Shown here piece after piece: positions 7,210-15,416 of a stretch of DNA of 64,000 nucleotides. The stretch comes from Coraliomargarita sp. Lineage in GTDB: Bacteria > Verrucomicrobiota > Verrucomicrobiia > Opitutales > UBA953. The first letter of the stretch is position 1, and the number at the start of each line of letters is the position of its first letter. The stretch is taken from the NCBI GenBank assembly GCA_024638885.1, contig JAHEJL010000002.1, forward strand, positions 1-64,000, read 5' to 3'. Both the position numbers and the translations under genes were made by a program. The notes beneath the pieces are model-generated. The model was not told the origin of the DNA. It worked only from the letters and a program-made list of their open reading frames with translations, and made no database searches.

Positions 7210-8730
7210 TTACTTCTTCGCGGCCTTCTTCTTGCCCTTGCCGAAATTGGCGGGAGTCGGGTCGACGCCGATGAGCGGGAAATCGGCGTTGGGCACGCGG
7301 GCGGCGGCCATCTTGGCTTCGAGCTCCTTCACGACCTCGGGGAATTTGGCGGCCAGGTCGGTCGTCTCGTTCGGGTCGGCGTCGAGGTCGTAGAGCTGGG
7401 TGACGATCGGCTTCTTGGCCTGGACGCTCTTGGCCATGTCGGTGCGGATGGCCTTCCATTTGCCGTCCCAGATCGCTTGCTGCGAGCCGTAGCCCGGGAA
7501 CTCGCGGTAGAGCGGGGCGGCGCGCGGGGCGTCGGTGCCCTTCAGGGCCGGGACGAGGCTTTCACTGCTCCAGTCCTTGTCGCGCTGGAGCTTGGAGCCG
7601 GCGAGCTCGGCGAAGGTGGCGAACCAGTCTTCGAAGCCGGAGATCCGGTGCGAGCGGGTGCCGGCCTTGATGCCGGCGGGCCAGCGGACGACGGTGGGTT
7701 CGCGCACGCCGCCTTCATGGAGGGAGCCCTTGAGGCCTTTCAGGCCGCCGGCGGAGTTGAAGTATTTCGTGTCGACGCCGCCCGCGTCATGCGTGGCGCC
7801 GTTGTCGCCGGTGAAGACGATGATCGTATTGTCGGCCACGCCCGCCTTCTCGAGCGCGGCGAGGATGCGGCCGACTTCCTTGTCGAGGCGCGAGATCATC
7901 GCGGCATACGTCGTGCGCGGGGTGCGGTTCGGGACGTAGCCCCCGCGGACGGGGACGTAAGGCGCGGCCTCGGTGATGACGCCTTCGTATTGCTTCAGCT
8001 CTTCGGCGGGCACCTGGAGCGAGACATGGGGCAGGGGGGAGGCGTAGTAGAGGAAGAACGGCTTGTCCTTATGGGCCGCGATGAAGGCTTCGGCGCCGGC
8101 GATCGTGCGGTCGCTCGAGAAATCCTTGCCGATGTAAGGCGCGAAGGCCTTCGGGTCCTTCGGGTCGGCGTCGGCCGGGAAGTTCGCGTGGCCCGGGGTG
8201 CCGTTCGGACCGTTATCGAGCGGGATCTTCACGCCGTCGTCCTGGATGTAAGCCGGATAGTGGCTGTGGGCGACCCACTGGCTCGTGACGCCGAGGAAGC
8301 GATCGAAGCCTTGCTTCAGCGGATTGCCGGTGGAGTCGAAGCTGCCCATGCCCCATTTGCCGAAGGCTCCGGTCGCGTAGCCGGCGTGCTTCAGCGTGGA
8401 GGGCAAGGTGGCGATCCCGGCGGGCAGCGGGAACTGCTCCTGGTTGCCGACGTCGATGTTGTCGCGCGTCGTCGCGCGGCCGGGGTTGTTGCCGGTCATC
8501 AGCACCACGCGGGAAGGGGAGCACACCGCGTTGCCGGCGTAGTGGCGGGTCAGCACCATGCCTTCGCGGGCGAGGCGATCGACGTTCGGCGTACGGATGA
8601 TCTTCTGGCCGTTGTAGCCGACTTCCCCGTAGCCGAGGTCGTCGGCCAGGATGAAGACGATGTTCGGACGGGACTCCGCGAAGAGGCCGGCGCAGAACAG
8701 GGTAAGCAGGAGCAGGGGGGTGCGGCTCAT
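7210..8730 (-). CDS. Secreted sulfatase (formylglycine-dependent, Cys type)
   Basis: 506 residues. A signal peptide (MSRTPLLLLTLFCAGLFAES) precedes RPNIVFILADDLGYGEVGYNG, with the Asp pair at 30-31 as metal ligands. The maturation site is CSPSR, with Cys70 expected to become formylglycine. GKWGMGS, TIIVFTGDNGATHD and LKGLKGSLHEGGVREP match arylsulfatase family S1. The product hydrolyses sulfate esters, probably on carbohydrates, outside the cytoplasm; the substrate is unknown. It ends with a Lys/Ala tail (GKGKKKAAKK), as do other exported proteins here. It is convergent with the photolyase gene and the last gene of the long minus-strand block. Confidence 0.95.
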   Translation of the reverse strand: MSRTPLLLLTLFCAGLFAESRPNIVFILADDLGYGEVGYNGQKIIRTPNVDRLAREGMVLTRHYAGNAVCSPSRVVLMTGNNPGRATTRDNIDVGNQEQFPLPAGIATLPSTLKHAGYATGAFGKWGMGSFDSTGNPLKQGFDRFLGVTSQWVAHSHYPAYIQDDGVKIPLDNGPNGTPGHANFPADADPKDPKAFAPYIGKDFSSDRTIAGAEAFIAAHKDKPFFLYYASPLPHVSLQVPAEELKQYEGVITEAAPYVPVRGGYVPNRTPRTTYAAMISRLDKEVGRILAALEKAGVADNTIIVFTGDNGATHDAGGVDTKYFNSAGGLKGLKGSLHEGGVREPTVVRWPAGIKAGTRSHRISGFEDWFATFAELAGSKLQRDKDWSSESLVPALKGTDAPRAAPLYREFPGYGSQQAIWDGKWKAIRTDMAKSVQAKKPIVTQLYDLDADPNETTDLAAKFPEVVKELEAKMAAARVPNADFPLIGVDPTPANFGKGKKKAAKK

Positions 8731-8836
8731 GCGGATTTACTAGGGTTAGGCCTCGGTTATGTCGAGAAACCAAGGGGGTGGCTTTGTCGGATTGACATCC
8801 CTGCCGGGCTGGGGCTTAACCCAATCTTTCCTCTCT

Positions 8837-8913
<77 letters not shown>

Positions 8914-8929
8914 GAGGAAAACGAAGCCA

Positions 8930-8948
8930 AAGCCCCGCCAAGGGGCTT
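8930..8948 (-). terminator. Hairpin at the end of the esterase gene, candidate terminator
   Basis: A 7-bp perfect stem (8930-8936 with 8942-8948, loop of 5) overlaps the TAA stop codon of the minus-strand esterase. The following minus-strand bases (TGGCTTCGTTTTCC) are moderately T-rich. It separates that gene from the convergent tRNA. Confidence 0.5.
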
Positions 8949-9993
8949 ACTTGGCCACTTCTTGGGTGGTAGCCGGTCCGCGGACGGCCTGGCCCAGCGA
9001 CCAGTCGGCCGGCTGGCCTTTACGCTGGCGGGAGAGCCAGAGGACGGCGGCGCCGGACTCGGACTCATGGCCGCCTTCGAAGACGGTCACGCGGGCGTTG
9101 CCGGAGGTGCGGCGGAACAGGGTGGTCTTTTCGCGCTCAGGGTCGACCTGCGTCTCGGCGGCGAGGGCGGCCGGGATCTTCTGTTCGCGGACCATGAAGT
9201 CGATGTCGGCGTCGGCGACCTGTTTGTCCGCGCTGGCGAGCACGTTGAACGCGCGCAGCGAATGGCTCACCGGCACGGAGCCCGCATGGCCGTCATGGAT
9301 GCCGGTGTTGATGTCGAGCGGCAAGCCCTTGGCGGCGGCGAGGTGGAAGAGCGGGGAGCGATGGCGATACTCGGCTTCGGTCGCCGGGCCCGGGGCGCCG
9401 CCGCAGGACTGTTCGAGCATCTTGGCGTAGTTGTTCTTGCGGGTCTTGCTCTCGGCGTGCCAGGCGGCGAGGTCGGAGATCGGCACCCACGCGCTGACCG
9501 CGGCCCAGAGGTCGGGCGCGCGGGCGGCCATGACGAGGGACATGTGGCCGCCGCCGGAGCCGCCGACGAGGTAGATGCGGTTCTCGTCGATGCGGGCGTC
9601 GCGGCGGGCGTAGGCGACGGCGTCGAGGATGTCCTGCGCGGCGAGGTCGGAGGCGCAGGCTTCCGGACGGTTGTTGGGGCCGCGGAAATCAGGCGCGACC
9701 AGCACCCAGCCGAGCTTCTTGGCCCGGTCGATCCAGGGCGGGCCCTGTTCGCAGCCGCCGCTCCAGGAATGGAGGAAGACGATGAGCGGGACCGCCCGTC
9801 CGTCGACCAGGCGGGCGGCGGAGTCCGGGCGCCAGTAGATGACTTTCTGGAGCGTGCCATCCTTGGAGCTCGGGATGTCGATCGCCAGCTTCAGCGCCTT
9901 GGCCCTGACTTCGTCGGCGGAAGGGCGCTTGGCCGCGACCTTGGGGTCGGCGGCGAAGGCCACGGCGCTGAGGAGCAGGGCGAGGAGCCTCAC
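8947..9993 (-). CDS. Secreted alpha/beta-hydrolase esterase (PHB-depolymerase-like)
   Basis: 348 residues from the GTG at 9993, which starts a signal peptide (VRLLALLLSAVAFAA). This start overlaps the upstream TGA in a GTGA junction, so translation is probably coupled. Fold features are an oxyanion region FLHSWSGGCEQGPPW, the nucleophile elbow GGSGGGH with its Ser, and possible Asp/His in NTGIHDGHAGSVPVSHS or FEGGHE near the end. This is the esterase/prolyl-oligopeptidase-like group that cleaves acyl or feruloyl esters or short polyesters. The substrate is unknown. It forms an operon with the esterase upstream. Confidence 0.88.
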   Translation of the reverse strand: MRLLALLLSAVAFAADPKVAAKRPSADEVRAKALKLAIDIPSSKDGTLQKVIYWRPDSAARLVDGRAVPLIVFLHSWSGGCEQGPPWIDRAKKLGWVLVAPDFRGPNNRPEACASDLAAQDILDAVAYARRDARIDENRIYLVGGSGGGHMSLVMAARAPDLWAAVSAWVPISDLAAWHAESKTRKNNYAKMLEQSCGGAPGPATEAEYRHRSPLFHLAAAKGLPLDINTGIHDGHAGSVPVSHSLRAFNVLASADKQVADADIDFMVREQKIPAALAAETQVDPEREKTTLFRRTSGNARVTVFEGGHESESGAAVLWLSRQRKGQPADWSLGQAVRGPATTQEVAK

Positions 9994-11006
9994 TTCAGTT
10001 CGGGGCGGAGGTACGCCTTGATGTAGTCGTTCGGGTTGGCGTGCACGACGTTCGGGGCGCCCGGGTAGACTAGTTCGCAAGGCACCTTGATCTCATCGCA
10101 GTGTTCCTTGAGCTTCACGCCGAAGTTGGCGGTGTGGGTCGGGTCCTTCTCGTCCTTGCCGAGGTTGGGCGGGGTGCCGAAGAAGAGGCCGACGGGCGGA
10201 TCGTCGCGGGTGACGAGCTCATACGGCGAGTACTCCTTGATCCACGGCATGATCTTCTCGCGGGCGGCGTAGAAGGCGTCGAAGGAGGATTCCTTCTTCT
10301 TGGCGTCGCCGACGATGCCGAAGGCGTGCGATCCGTAGCGGCTGTTGGGCGTCCACTCGCGCATCTGCTTCGGGTCGAGGGAGGTCTGCGGGACCTGCAC
10401 GGCGGCGCAGGTCAGCCGCGTGGATTCGCGGGCGACGGGGTCCGTGCTCTTCGGGTCGGCGAGGTCGTCGTGGAAGGCGAGCCAGAGGCTCGTGCAGGCG
10501 CCCGCGGAGCCGCCGGCGGCGCCGACCTTGGTCTTGTCGAGGTTCCACTCCTTGGCCTTGCTGCGGCAGAACTGCAGGGCGCGGGCGCAGTCGAGCATCG
10601 GGCCCTTCACCGGCGGGACGACCTTGTCCTCGGTGGCGTCCTTGATGGTGCGGTATTCGACCGACACGACGGAGATGCCGGCGGCGAGGGCTTCCTTGAG
10701 CATGCCGTTGACCGAGGAGCGGTCGCCGTTGGTCCAGCCGCCGCCGTGGATATAGAAAAGCAGGGGCGTGGGCTTGTCGGACTTCGCGCGCCAGAAATAC
10801 ATCACCTGCATGCGGTGCGGGCCGTAGGCGACGTTCTCGTCGGGCTTGATCACCAGCGGCGACTTCAGGTGCTCCGGGTTGCCGTCGTTCTGGAAGCGCG
10901 CCGGGGCCTTCGGGGTCTCGGCCTTGGGCTTGGCCGGGGTGTCGGCGGCAAGGAGGGAGGCGGCGCCCAGGGACAGGGCGACGACGGAAGCGAGCAGGGG
11001 GTTCAT
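9990..11006 (-). CDS. Secreted alpha/beta-hydrolase (HSL/BD-FAE-type carboxylesterase)
   Basis: 338 residues. Signal peptide MNPLLASVVALSLGAASLLA. The oxyanion motif HGGGWTNGD and nucleophile elbow GGSAGA identify the hormone-sensitive-lipase/xylan esterase group. The mid-protein text (CARALQFCRSKAKEWNLDKTKVGAAGGSAGA) is typical of secreted esterases in this phylum. Predicted to deacylate small or carbohydrate esters in the periplasm. The TGA overlaps the GTG start of the next esterase. Transcription is probably driven by the ECF-like promoter at 11016-11044, whose -10 element ends 9 bases before the ATG. Confidence 0.9.
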   Translation of the reverse strand: MNPLLASVVALSLGAASLLAADTPAKPKAETPKAPARFQNDGNPEHLKSPLVIKPDENVAYGPHRMQVMYFWRAKSDKPTPLLFYIHGGGWTNGDRSSVNGMLKEALAAGISVVSVEYRTIKDATEDKVVPPVKGPMLDCARALQFCRSKAKEWNLDKTKVGAAGGSAGACTSLWLAFHDDLADPKSTDPVARESTRLTCAAVQVPQTSLDPKQMREWTPNSRYGSHAFGIVGDAKKKESSFDAFYAAREKIMPWIKEYSPYELVTRDDPPVGLFFGTPPNLGKDEKDPTHTANFGVKLKEHCDEIKVPCELVYPGAPNVVHANPNDYIKAYLRPELK

Positions 11007-11015
11007 GCTGCCTTT

Positions 11016-11044
11016 CAGACAGCCGAAACCCCCTGCGGTTGCGA
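11016..11044 (-). promoter_or_regulatory. ECF-like promoter motif (17-base spacer) before the esterase
   Basis: On the minus strand TCGCAA (11039-11044, continuing CC) and TGTCTG (11016-11021) are separated by 17 bases. The -10 ends 9 bases before the ATG at 11006, which predicts a leader of about 3 bases. Confidence 0.5.
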
Positions 11045-11051
11045 GGAAAAC

Positions 11052-11495
11052 TTACTTCGTCGCGGCGGCCGGCGGGATCTTGCAGGACTGCCAGGCGAGG
11101 AACTTCCACTCGCCCTGCTCGAGTCGCCAGACGGCGAGATAGCCGATGGTGCTTTCGGCGGCGCTGGTGCCCACGACGGCTTTCACGTCGAAGCGACCCG
11201 TCATCAGGGCGATGCCCGGCGCGGGGAAGGTGAACTTACGCTCCTGGTAGGCGTATTTGGAATACTTGGCCGAGCCGCCGAGCAAGGAGCTGATCAGCGA
11301 ATCCTTCGAATCCACCAGCCCGTTGGAATGGGCGTAGCGCAGCTCCGGCGAAAGCACGGCGGCGAGCTTCTCGCGGGTCGGCGCCAGCATCGCGGCCACG
11401 CGGGCGTCGTCGGCCGCGGTCAGGCGGGCGAGCTCAGGGTTTTCGGCGGCCGCGCAGGTGACGACGGCGAGCAGGGCGAGGAGGAGGGAGCGCAT
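11052..11495 (-). CDS. Secreted NTF2-like protein (DUF4440 type)
   Basis: 147 residues. Signal peptide MRSLLLALLAVVTCAAA. The rest (ELARLTAADDARVAAMLAPT, then LSPELRYAHSNGLVDSKDSLISSLL and WRLEQGEWKFLAWQS) follows the SnoaL/DUF4440 cone-fold pattern of a helical start, the YAHSNG strand and a closing WKFLAWQS strand. These proteins bind or isomerise small molecules, and many have no known activity. It sits between repeat element B and the esterase pair on the same strand. Confidence 0.85.
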   Translation of the reverse strand: MRSLLLALLAVVTCAAAENPELARLTAADDARVAAMLAPTREKLAAVLSPELRYAHSNGLVDSKDSLISSLLGGSAKYSKYAYQERKFTFPAPGIALMTGRFDVKAVVGTSAAESTIGYLAVWRLEQGEWKFLAWQSCKIPPAAATK

Positions 11496-11513
11496 GGAAA
11501 GAGTGGAGGGGAG

Positions 11514-11641
11514 GTGGCGGATGACAGATGACAGATGGCAGATGGCGGATGACAGATGGCAGAAGGCGGAGAAGTGGGGCAGGTGACCGAAGGAAGTGTG
11601 GGATGATAAGGTAGCAGTCTTTTTAATCCGTCATCTGTCAT
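11514..11641. repeat. Heptad inverted-array element B
   Basis: Eight contiguous 7-base units run from 11514 to 11569: GTGGCGG, ATGACAG twice, ATGGCAG, ATGGCGG, ATGACAG, ATGGCAG, AAGGCGG. After about 58 bases come the inverted units CCGTCAT and CTGTCAT (11628-11641). Four consecutive units occur in the same order in element C at 24455. It is intergenic, upstream of the NTF2-like gene. Confidence 0.75.
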
Positions 11642-11652
11642 CGGCCCTCAGT

Positions 11653-11682
11653 CATCGTCACTGCCTTATGGCAGTGACGATG
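11653..11682. repeat. 13-bp perfect inverted repeat at the end of the methyltransferase gene
   Basis: CATCGTCACTGCC (11653-11665) and GGCAGTGACGATG (11670-11682) pair perfectly around loop TTAT. The hairpin includes the last codons and the TGA (11658-11660) of the methyltransferase. No clear T tract follows on the minus strand. It may stabilise or end the transcript, or be part of element B. Confidence 0.8.
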
Positions 11683-12695
11683 CTGCGGTCGCAGGCGGTA
11701 TCCTGATGGCGGATATCGGTGAAGCCGGCTTCGGTGAGCAGCGAGCGCATCTCGCCGGTGCCGTAGCAGCGGCCTTCGGTGACGCTCATCAGGAGCGCCG
11801 AATAGGCGGCGACCGGGGCGGGGCCGGTCTTGTCGTCATTCAGGTGCGCGTCGTGGACGATCAGCAGGCCGCCCTTCGGCAAAGCCTTGGCCGAGGCGGC
11901 GAGCAGGAAGCGGACCTTGTCCGTGTCCCAGTCGTGGAGGACGTTGGAGAACAGGTGGACGTCGTAGCCGGAGGGCAGGGCGTCCTTGAACATGTCGCCC
12001 GCGGTGACGTCGACGCGGTCCTGGAAGCCGCGCTTGGCGATCATCTTGCGCGTGATGCCGTCGACCGGGGCGCGTTCGAAGACGGTGGCGGCCAGCTTGG
12101 GGTGGTTGGCGACGAGGGCGCAGGCGTAGATGCCCGAGCCGCCGGCGATATCGAGGAGACGCGTGCGGGCGCCGATGGGCGCCGCCTTGGCCATCGCCGG
12201 CCCCAGCACGAAGCCGCGCGAATCCATGGCGGCGGTGAAGCTCGTGGCGAACTCGTCGGTGAGCATGGCTTCGCTCCAGGGCTTCTCGTCCTTGTAGCTC
12301 CCCCAGTTGGCGGGCTTGTCGGTGCGCAGGATGACGATGAAGTCCTTCACCACGGGGCGGTCCTTCAGCGAGGCGTAATAGGGCCCAAGGAAGGTCGCGG
12401 AGGTGCTCACGAGGTGCTCCAGTCCGAGCTGGGTGACCGAGTAGACGCCGTCCTTGAGGGCAAGGAAGCCGTTGGCGGCGAAGAGCGTCAGCATGACGTC
12501 GGTCGGGCGGCGGTGCGTGCCGAGGTCGCGGCAGACCCTCGCCAGGTCGGACGGCTTGGCGGCGAGCTTCGTGAACAGGTCGAACTCCGTGATGGCCGCG
12601 GCGATCAGGTCGACGGCGTAGAGCCCATCCCGGTAGCGGTAGATGCCCAGCGGGTCGGTGGCGGGGGCGCGGGTGAGGTCGAGCGGGGCGGACAT
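11658..12695 (-). CDS. SAM-dependent O-methyltransferase (family 2, with dimerisation domain)
   Basis: 345 residues, no signal peptide, so cytosolic. The N-terminal winged-helix dimerisation domain (LIAAAITEFDLFTKLAAKPSDLARVCRDLG, then FLALKDGVYSVTQLG) is followed by the SAM-binding motif LLDIAGGSGIYACAL. VTAGDMFKDALPSGYDVHLFSNVLHDWDTDK has the catalytic HDW region of acetylserotonin/hydroxyneurosporene-type methyltransferases. It methylates a hydroxyl on a small, often aromatic or polyketide, acceptor; the acceptor is unknown. Its ATG lies one base after the stop of the cytochrome-fused DUF6797-like gene, so they are co-transcribed. Confidence 0.92.
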   Translation of the reverse strand: MSAPLDLTRAPATDPLGIYRYRDGLYAVDLIAAAITEFDLFTKLAAKPSDLARVCRDLGTHRRPTDVMLTLFAANGFLALKDGVYSVTQLGLEHLVSTSATFLGPYYASLKDRPVVKDFIVILRTDKPANWGSYKDEKPWSEAMLTDEFATSFTAAMDSRGFVLGPAMAKAAPIGARTRLLDIAGGSGIYACALVANHPKLAATVFERAPVDGITRKMIAKRGFQDRVDVTAGDMFKDALPSGYDVHLFSNVLHDWDTDKVRFLLAASAKALPKGGLLIVHDAHLNDDKTGPAPVAAYSALLMSVTEGRCYGTGEMRSLLTEAGFTDIRHQDTACDRSIVTAIRQ

Positions 12696-12696
12696 G

Positions 12697-15348
12697 TTAC
12701 TGGAGGGACTTGATGTAAAGGACGATGGACTCGACCTGGGCGTCGGTGAGCACGCCGGCGAAGCTCGGCATGGCGAACTCGGATTTCAGGTAAGACGCGT
12801 GCTTCTTGGCGTTGGGTTCGAGGATCGATTCGCGGATGTAAGCTTCGTCCGCGACCAGCGAGCCCTTCTTACCCTTGTCGGTGACGTAGTCGCGCTTCGA
12901 GCCGAAGAGGCCCTTCCAGGCCGGGCCGACGTTGGTCATCGCGGTCTCGCCGGCGAGGTGGCAGGCGGCGCAGCCGAACATCGTGGCGAGGCGCTTGCCT
13001 TCCTCGGCGGAGACCGTCTCGGCCTTCTTCGCCTTGGCGACGCGCGGCGTCAGGTCGACCTCGAGCGGGCCGAAGCCTTCGGCGACGGGGTCGAACTTCG
13101 TGAACTCGTAGGGGGTGGTGTAGGCGTTCTGGTGCAGTTCGGCGCCGGCGGCGGTGGCGATCGTCCAGCCGATGCGCAGCTGTTCGACGGACTTCAGGCC
13201 AGGGAGGCCGATGAACACGCACTTACCGTCCTGGCTGAGATACGCGCTGCTGGCCGTGAGCCAGTCGTTGCCCGTCTTGCCGTCGGCCTTGTATTGGGCG
13301 GAGCCGTAAGTGTAGGCGCGTTTATAATGCCAGGTGGCGAAGGAGTAGTTGTCCGGGTCGGTCGCCTGGGCGCGGTCGAGGGCGACGTCGAAGCGGAGCA
13401 GGATGCCGCGGTCGGTCGGCACGATCTCGCGCGGCGTGAGCGAAGGCGCGCCGGTGTAGCGGACGCGCTCGAGGCCGGTGAGGGTCTTCAGGATGTTGCC
13501 CCAGCCGGCGACCTGGAAGCCGGCGACATAAAGCTGGCCGTCGACGGGGTTGACGGACCCGTTGAGGGGCGGCGTGGCGAAGTCGCTGACGACGCTGACG
13601 ACGCTGGCCTGCGGGCGGGAGCCGCGGAGGTTCCAGAGGACGCGGAGGAGGTCGGGCTTGTTGAAGCAGATCTGGACCATCTCATCGTTGAGCGGGCCCA
13701 TCTTGGCGTCGGTCAGCCAGACCTGGGACAAGGCCGAGGCGTTCGCCGCGTGCGGGATCCAGGTAAGGGGGTCGGCGATGGGGGCGGGGTATTTCTCCTT
13801 GGGCAGCTTGTCGCTCAGGAAGCCGTAGAACTGGGCGTCCTTGATGATATGGATCGGCGTGCTCGGCACGTAGTTGCCCTGCTGGTCGCTGGAGACGACG
13901 AGGCCGGTGCGCGGGTGCACGGAGAGGTTGGGCTGACGGAGGCCGTAGCCGAGCACGGTGGCGGTGCGGCCGTCGGCGGAGATGCGCAGGACGCTGCCGT
14001 TGTGCTTGCCGATGGTGGTCGCTTCCTGGCCGCCCTTGGCGATGACGAATTCGCCTTTCGGCGCGAGGCGCAGGGTGCTGGGGAATTCGCGCATGTCCGC
14101 CGTCTGGGCGAAGGCGTTCGAGAAGAGCTCGTGGACGTCGGCTTCGCCGTCGCCGTCGGTATCGCGGAGACGCCAGATGCCGTTGCGGTCGAAGACGTAG
14201 ATCTCGTCGTCGCGGAGGGCGCAGGTCATCGGCTCATGCAGGCCGGAGGCGAAGCGTCGCCAGCTGACTTCGGCGCCGGCGGAGCCGAGGCCGCGGGCGA
14301 GCCAGACGTCGCCGTCGATCGTCACCAGTACGCCCGTGCCATCCTTGCGGAACTGGATGTCGCTGGCGCGGACGGCGCGTTTCCACGGATTGGCGACCGG
14401 CAGGCCGACATGGTCGACGACGTAGGCGTCGGCGGATTTGCTGAGCGTGATCTTCGTGGGGACCGCGGCCTTCCAGCGGGCCTGGGTCGGGCCGGACGGG
14501 ATGGCGACCGCCGGGACGGACGGGGCGGCGTGCTCGTCGCAGAGCGTCACGCAGAGCGCCGCGGGCGCCTTGTTGGCAGGAACCTTCACCGCGAAGAAAT
14601 CGTCGTCATGCGCCAGTTCGGCCGGGCCGCTGACCGTCACGCCGGCTTCGATCTCCTGCGACGGGCCTTGGCGGCGGGTGCCGACGACCAGAAGGAGGTC
14701 CTTGGCGTGGGCGGAGACCGAGAGGTGGCGTTCGATCACGATCTGGCCATCGTGCTCGGAGGTCTTCCAAAGTTCGCGGATGACCGCGTCGTCGACGCGG
14801 TAGGTGAGCACGACGTCCGGGCCGACGAGTTCGACCGACTGGAACTGGCCGAGCGCGGCCGGGAGCGGGCCGCGGCCGACTTCGTTCGCGGAGGGCGCCG
14901 GGGAGCGCGGGTCGTTGCGGTCGACCGTGGCGCCGAGCTGCCAGCCGGGGATGATCGCATGCCCGAGCCACAGCTTGCCTTCGGGCTGCGGGGCGGGGAA
15001 CTGGCCGCCGAGCGTCTTGCGGCTCGGGTCGTGGTAGGAACCTGGGGCGAGGGCCTTGTCGCTGACGCCTTTGCCCCGCCAGACGGCGGCGACGCGGAGC
15101 AGGTCGGTGTCGAAGCAGGCCCAGGTGTCGTGAGGCAGCTTGATGATCAGGCCGCGCGGGGTGAGGTTGTTCTTGCCGAGGCCTTCGCGCCGGGCGTCGA
15201 GGATGGAGGAGAAGAACGGGAAGTCGGCCTCGACCCAGGTGCCCCAAGGCTGCGGCTCATACTTGATGGTGACCTTCTTCTTAGGTTCGGCGCCGACGGC
15301 CGTGAGCACGGACAGCAGCAGGAGGACGAGGAGACGGGGCGCCTTCAT
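12697..15348 (-). CDS. Secreted DUF6797-like propeller protein with C-terminal cytochrome c
   Basis: 883 residues from the ATG at 15348, which starts a signal peptide (MKAPRLLVLLLLSVLTAVGA). The region after it (YEPQPWGTWVEADFPFFSSI, LPHDTWACFDTDLLRVAAVW) matches what I recall as DUF6797 of PVC heme proteins. A glucose-dehydrogenase-like beta-propeller follows (IWRLRDTDGDGEADVHELFS, HPRTGLVVSSDQQGNYVP, VDGQLYVAGFQVAGWG). The C-terminus is a class I cytochrome c with CAACH at 793-797 and the likely Met ligand near 860 (FAMPSF). It is probably a periplasmic dehydrogenase or electron carrier. The pairing with a cytosolic methyltransferase is unexplained. Confidence 0.85.
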   Translation of the reverse strand: MKAPRLLVLLLLSVLTAVGAEPKKKVTIKYEPQPWGTWVEADFPFFSSILDARREGLGKNNLTPRGLIIKLPHDTWACFDTDLLRVAAVWRGKGVSDKALAPGSYHDPSRKTLGGQFPAPQPEGKLWLGHAIIPGWQLGATVDRNDPRSPAPSANEVGRGPLPAALGQFQSVELVGPDVVLTYRVDDAVIRELWKTSEHDGQIVIERHLSVSAHAKDLLLVVGTRRQGPSQEIEAGVTVSGPAELAHDDDFFAVKVPANKAPAALCVTLCDEHAAPSVPAVAIPSGPTQARWKAAVPTKITLSKSADAYVVDHVGLPVANPWKRAVRASDIQFRKDGTGVLVTIDGDVWLARGLGSAGAEVSWRRFASGLHEPMTCALRDDEIYVFDRNGIWRLRDTDGDGEADVHELFSNAFAQTADMREFPSTLRLAPKGEFVIAKGGQEATTIGKHNGSVLRISADGRTATVLGYGLRQPNLSVHPRTGLVVSSDQQGNYVPSTPIHIIKDAQFYGFLSDKLPKEKYPAPIADPLTWIPHAANASALSQVWLTDAKMGPLNDEMVQICFNKPDLLRVLWNLRGSRPQASVVSVVSDFATPPLNGSVNPVDGQLYVAGFQVAGWGNILKTLTGLERVRYTGAPSLTPREIVPTDRGILLRFDVALDRAQATDPDNYSFATWHYKRAYTYGSAQYKADGKTGNDWLTASSAYLSQDGKCVFIGLPGLKSVEQLRIGWTIATAAGAELHQNAYTTPYEFTKFDPVAEGFGPLEVDLTPRVAKAKKAETVSAEEGKRLATMFGCAACHLAGETAMTNVGPAWKGLFGSKRDYVTDKGKKGSLVADEAYIRESILEPNAKKHASYLKSEFAMPSFAGVLTDAQVESIVLYIKSLQ

Positions 15349-15359
15349 GGGTAGGTAGA

Positions 15360-15387
15360 GGCGTAGGGTCCGCCCGCGAAAAGGCAA
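15360..15387 (-). promoter_or_regulatory. Weak sigma70-like promoter candidate before the DUF6797-like gene
   Basis: On the minus strand TTGCCT (15382-15387) and TACGCC (15360-15365) have a 16-base spacer. The -10 ends 11 bases before the ATG at 15348, the same spacing seen at 33443 and 46103. Confidence 0.3.
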
Positions 15388-15416
15388 TAAGACCCAACCA
15401 TCCCGTCCCCGAAAAT

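Noticed and set aside
11514..11641. CRISPR array
   Set aside because: The unit is 7 bases, contiguous, with an inverted arm; there are no 25-40-base repeats with unique spacers and no cas genes.
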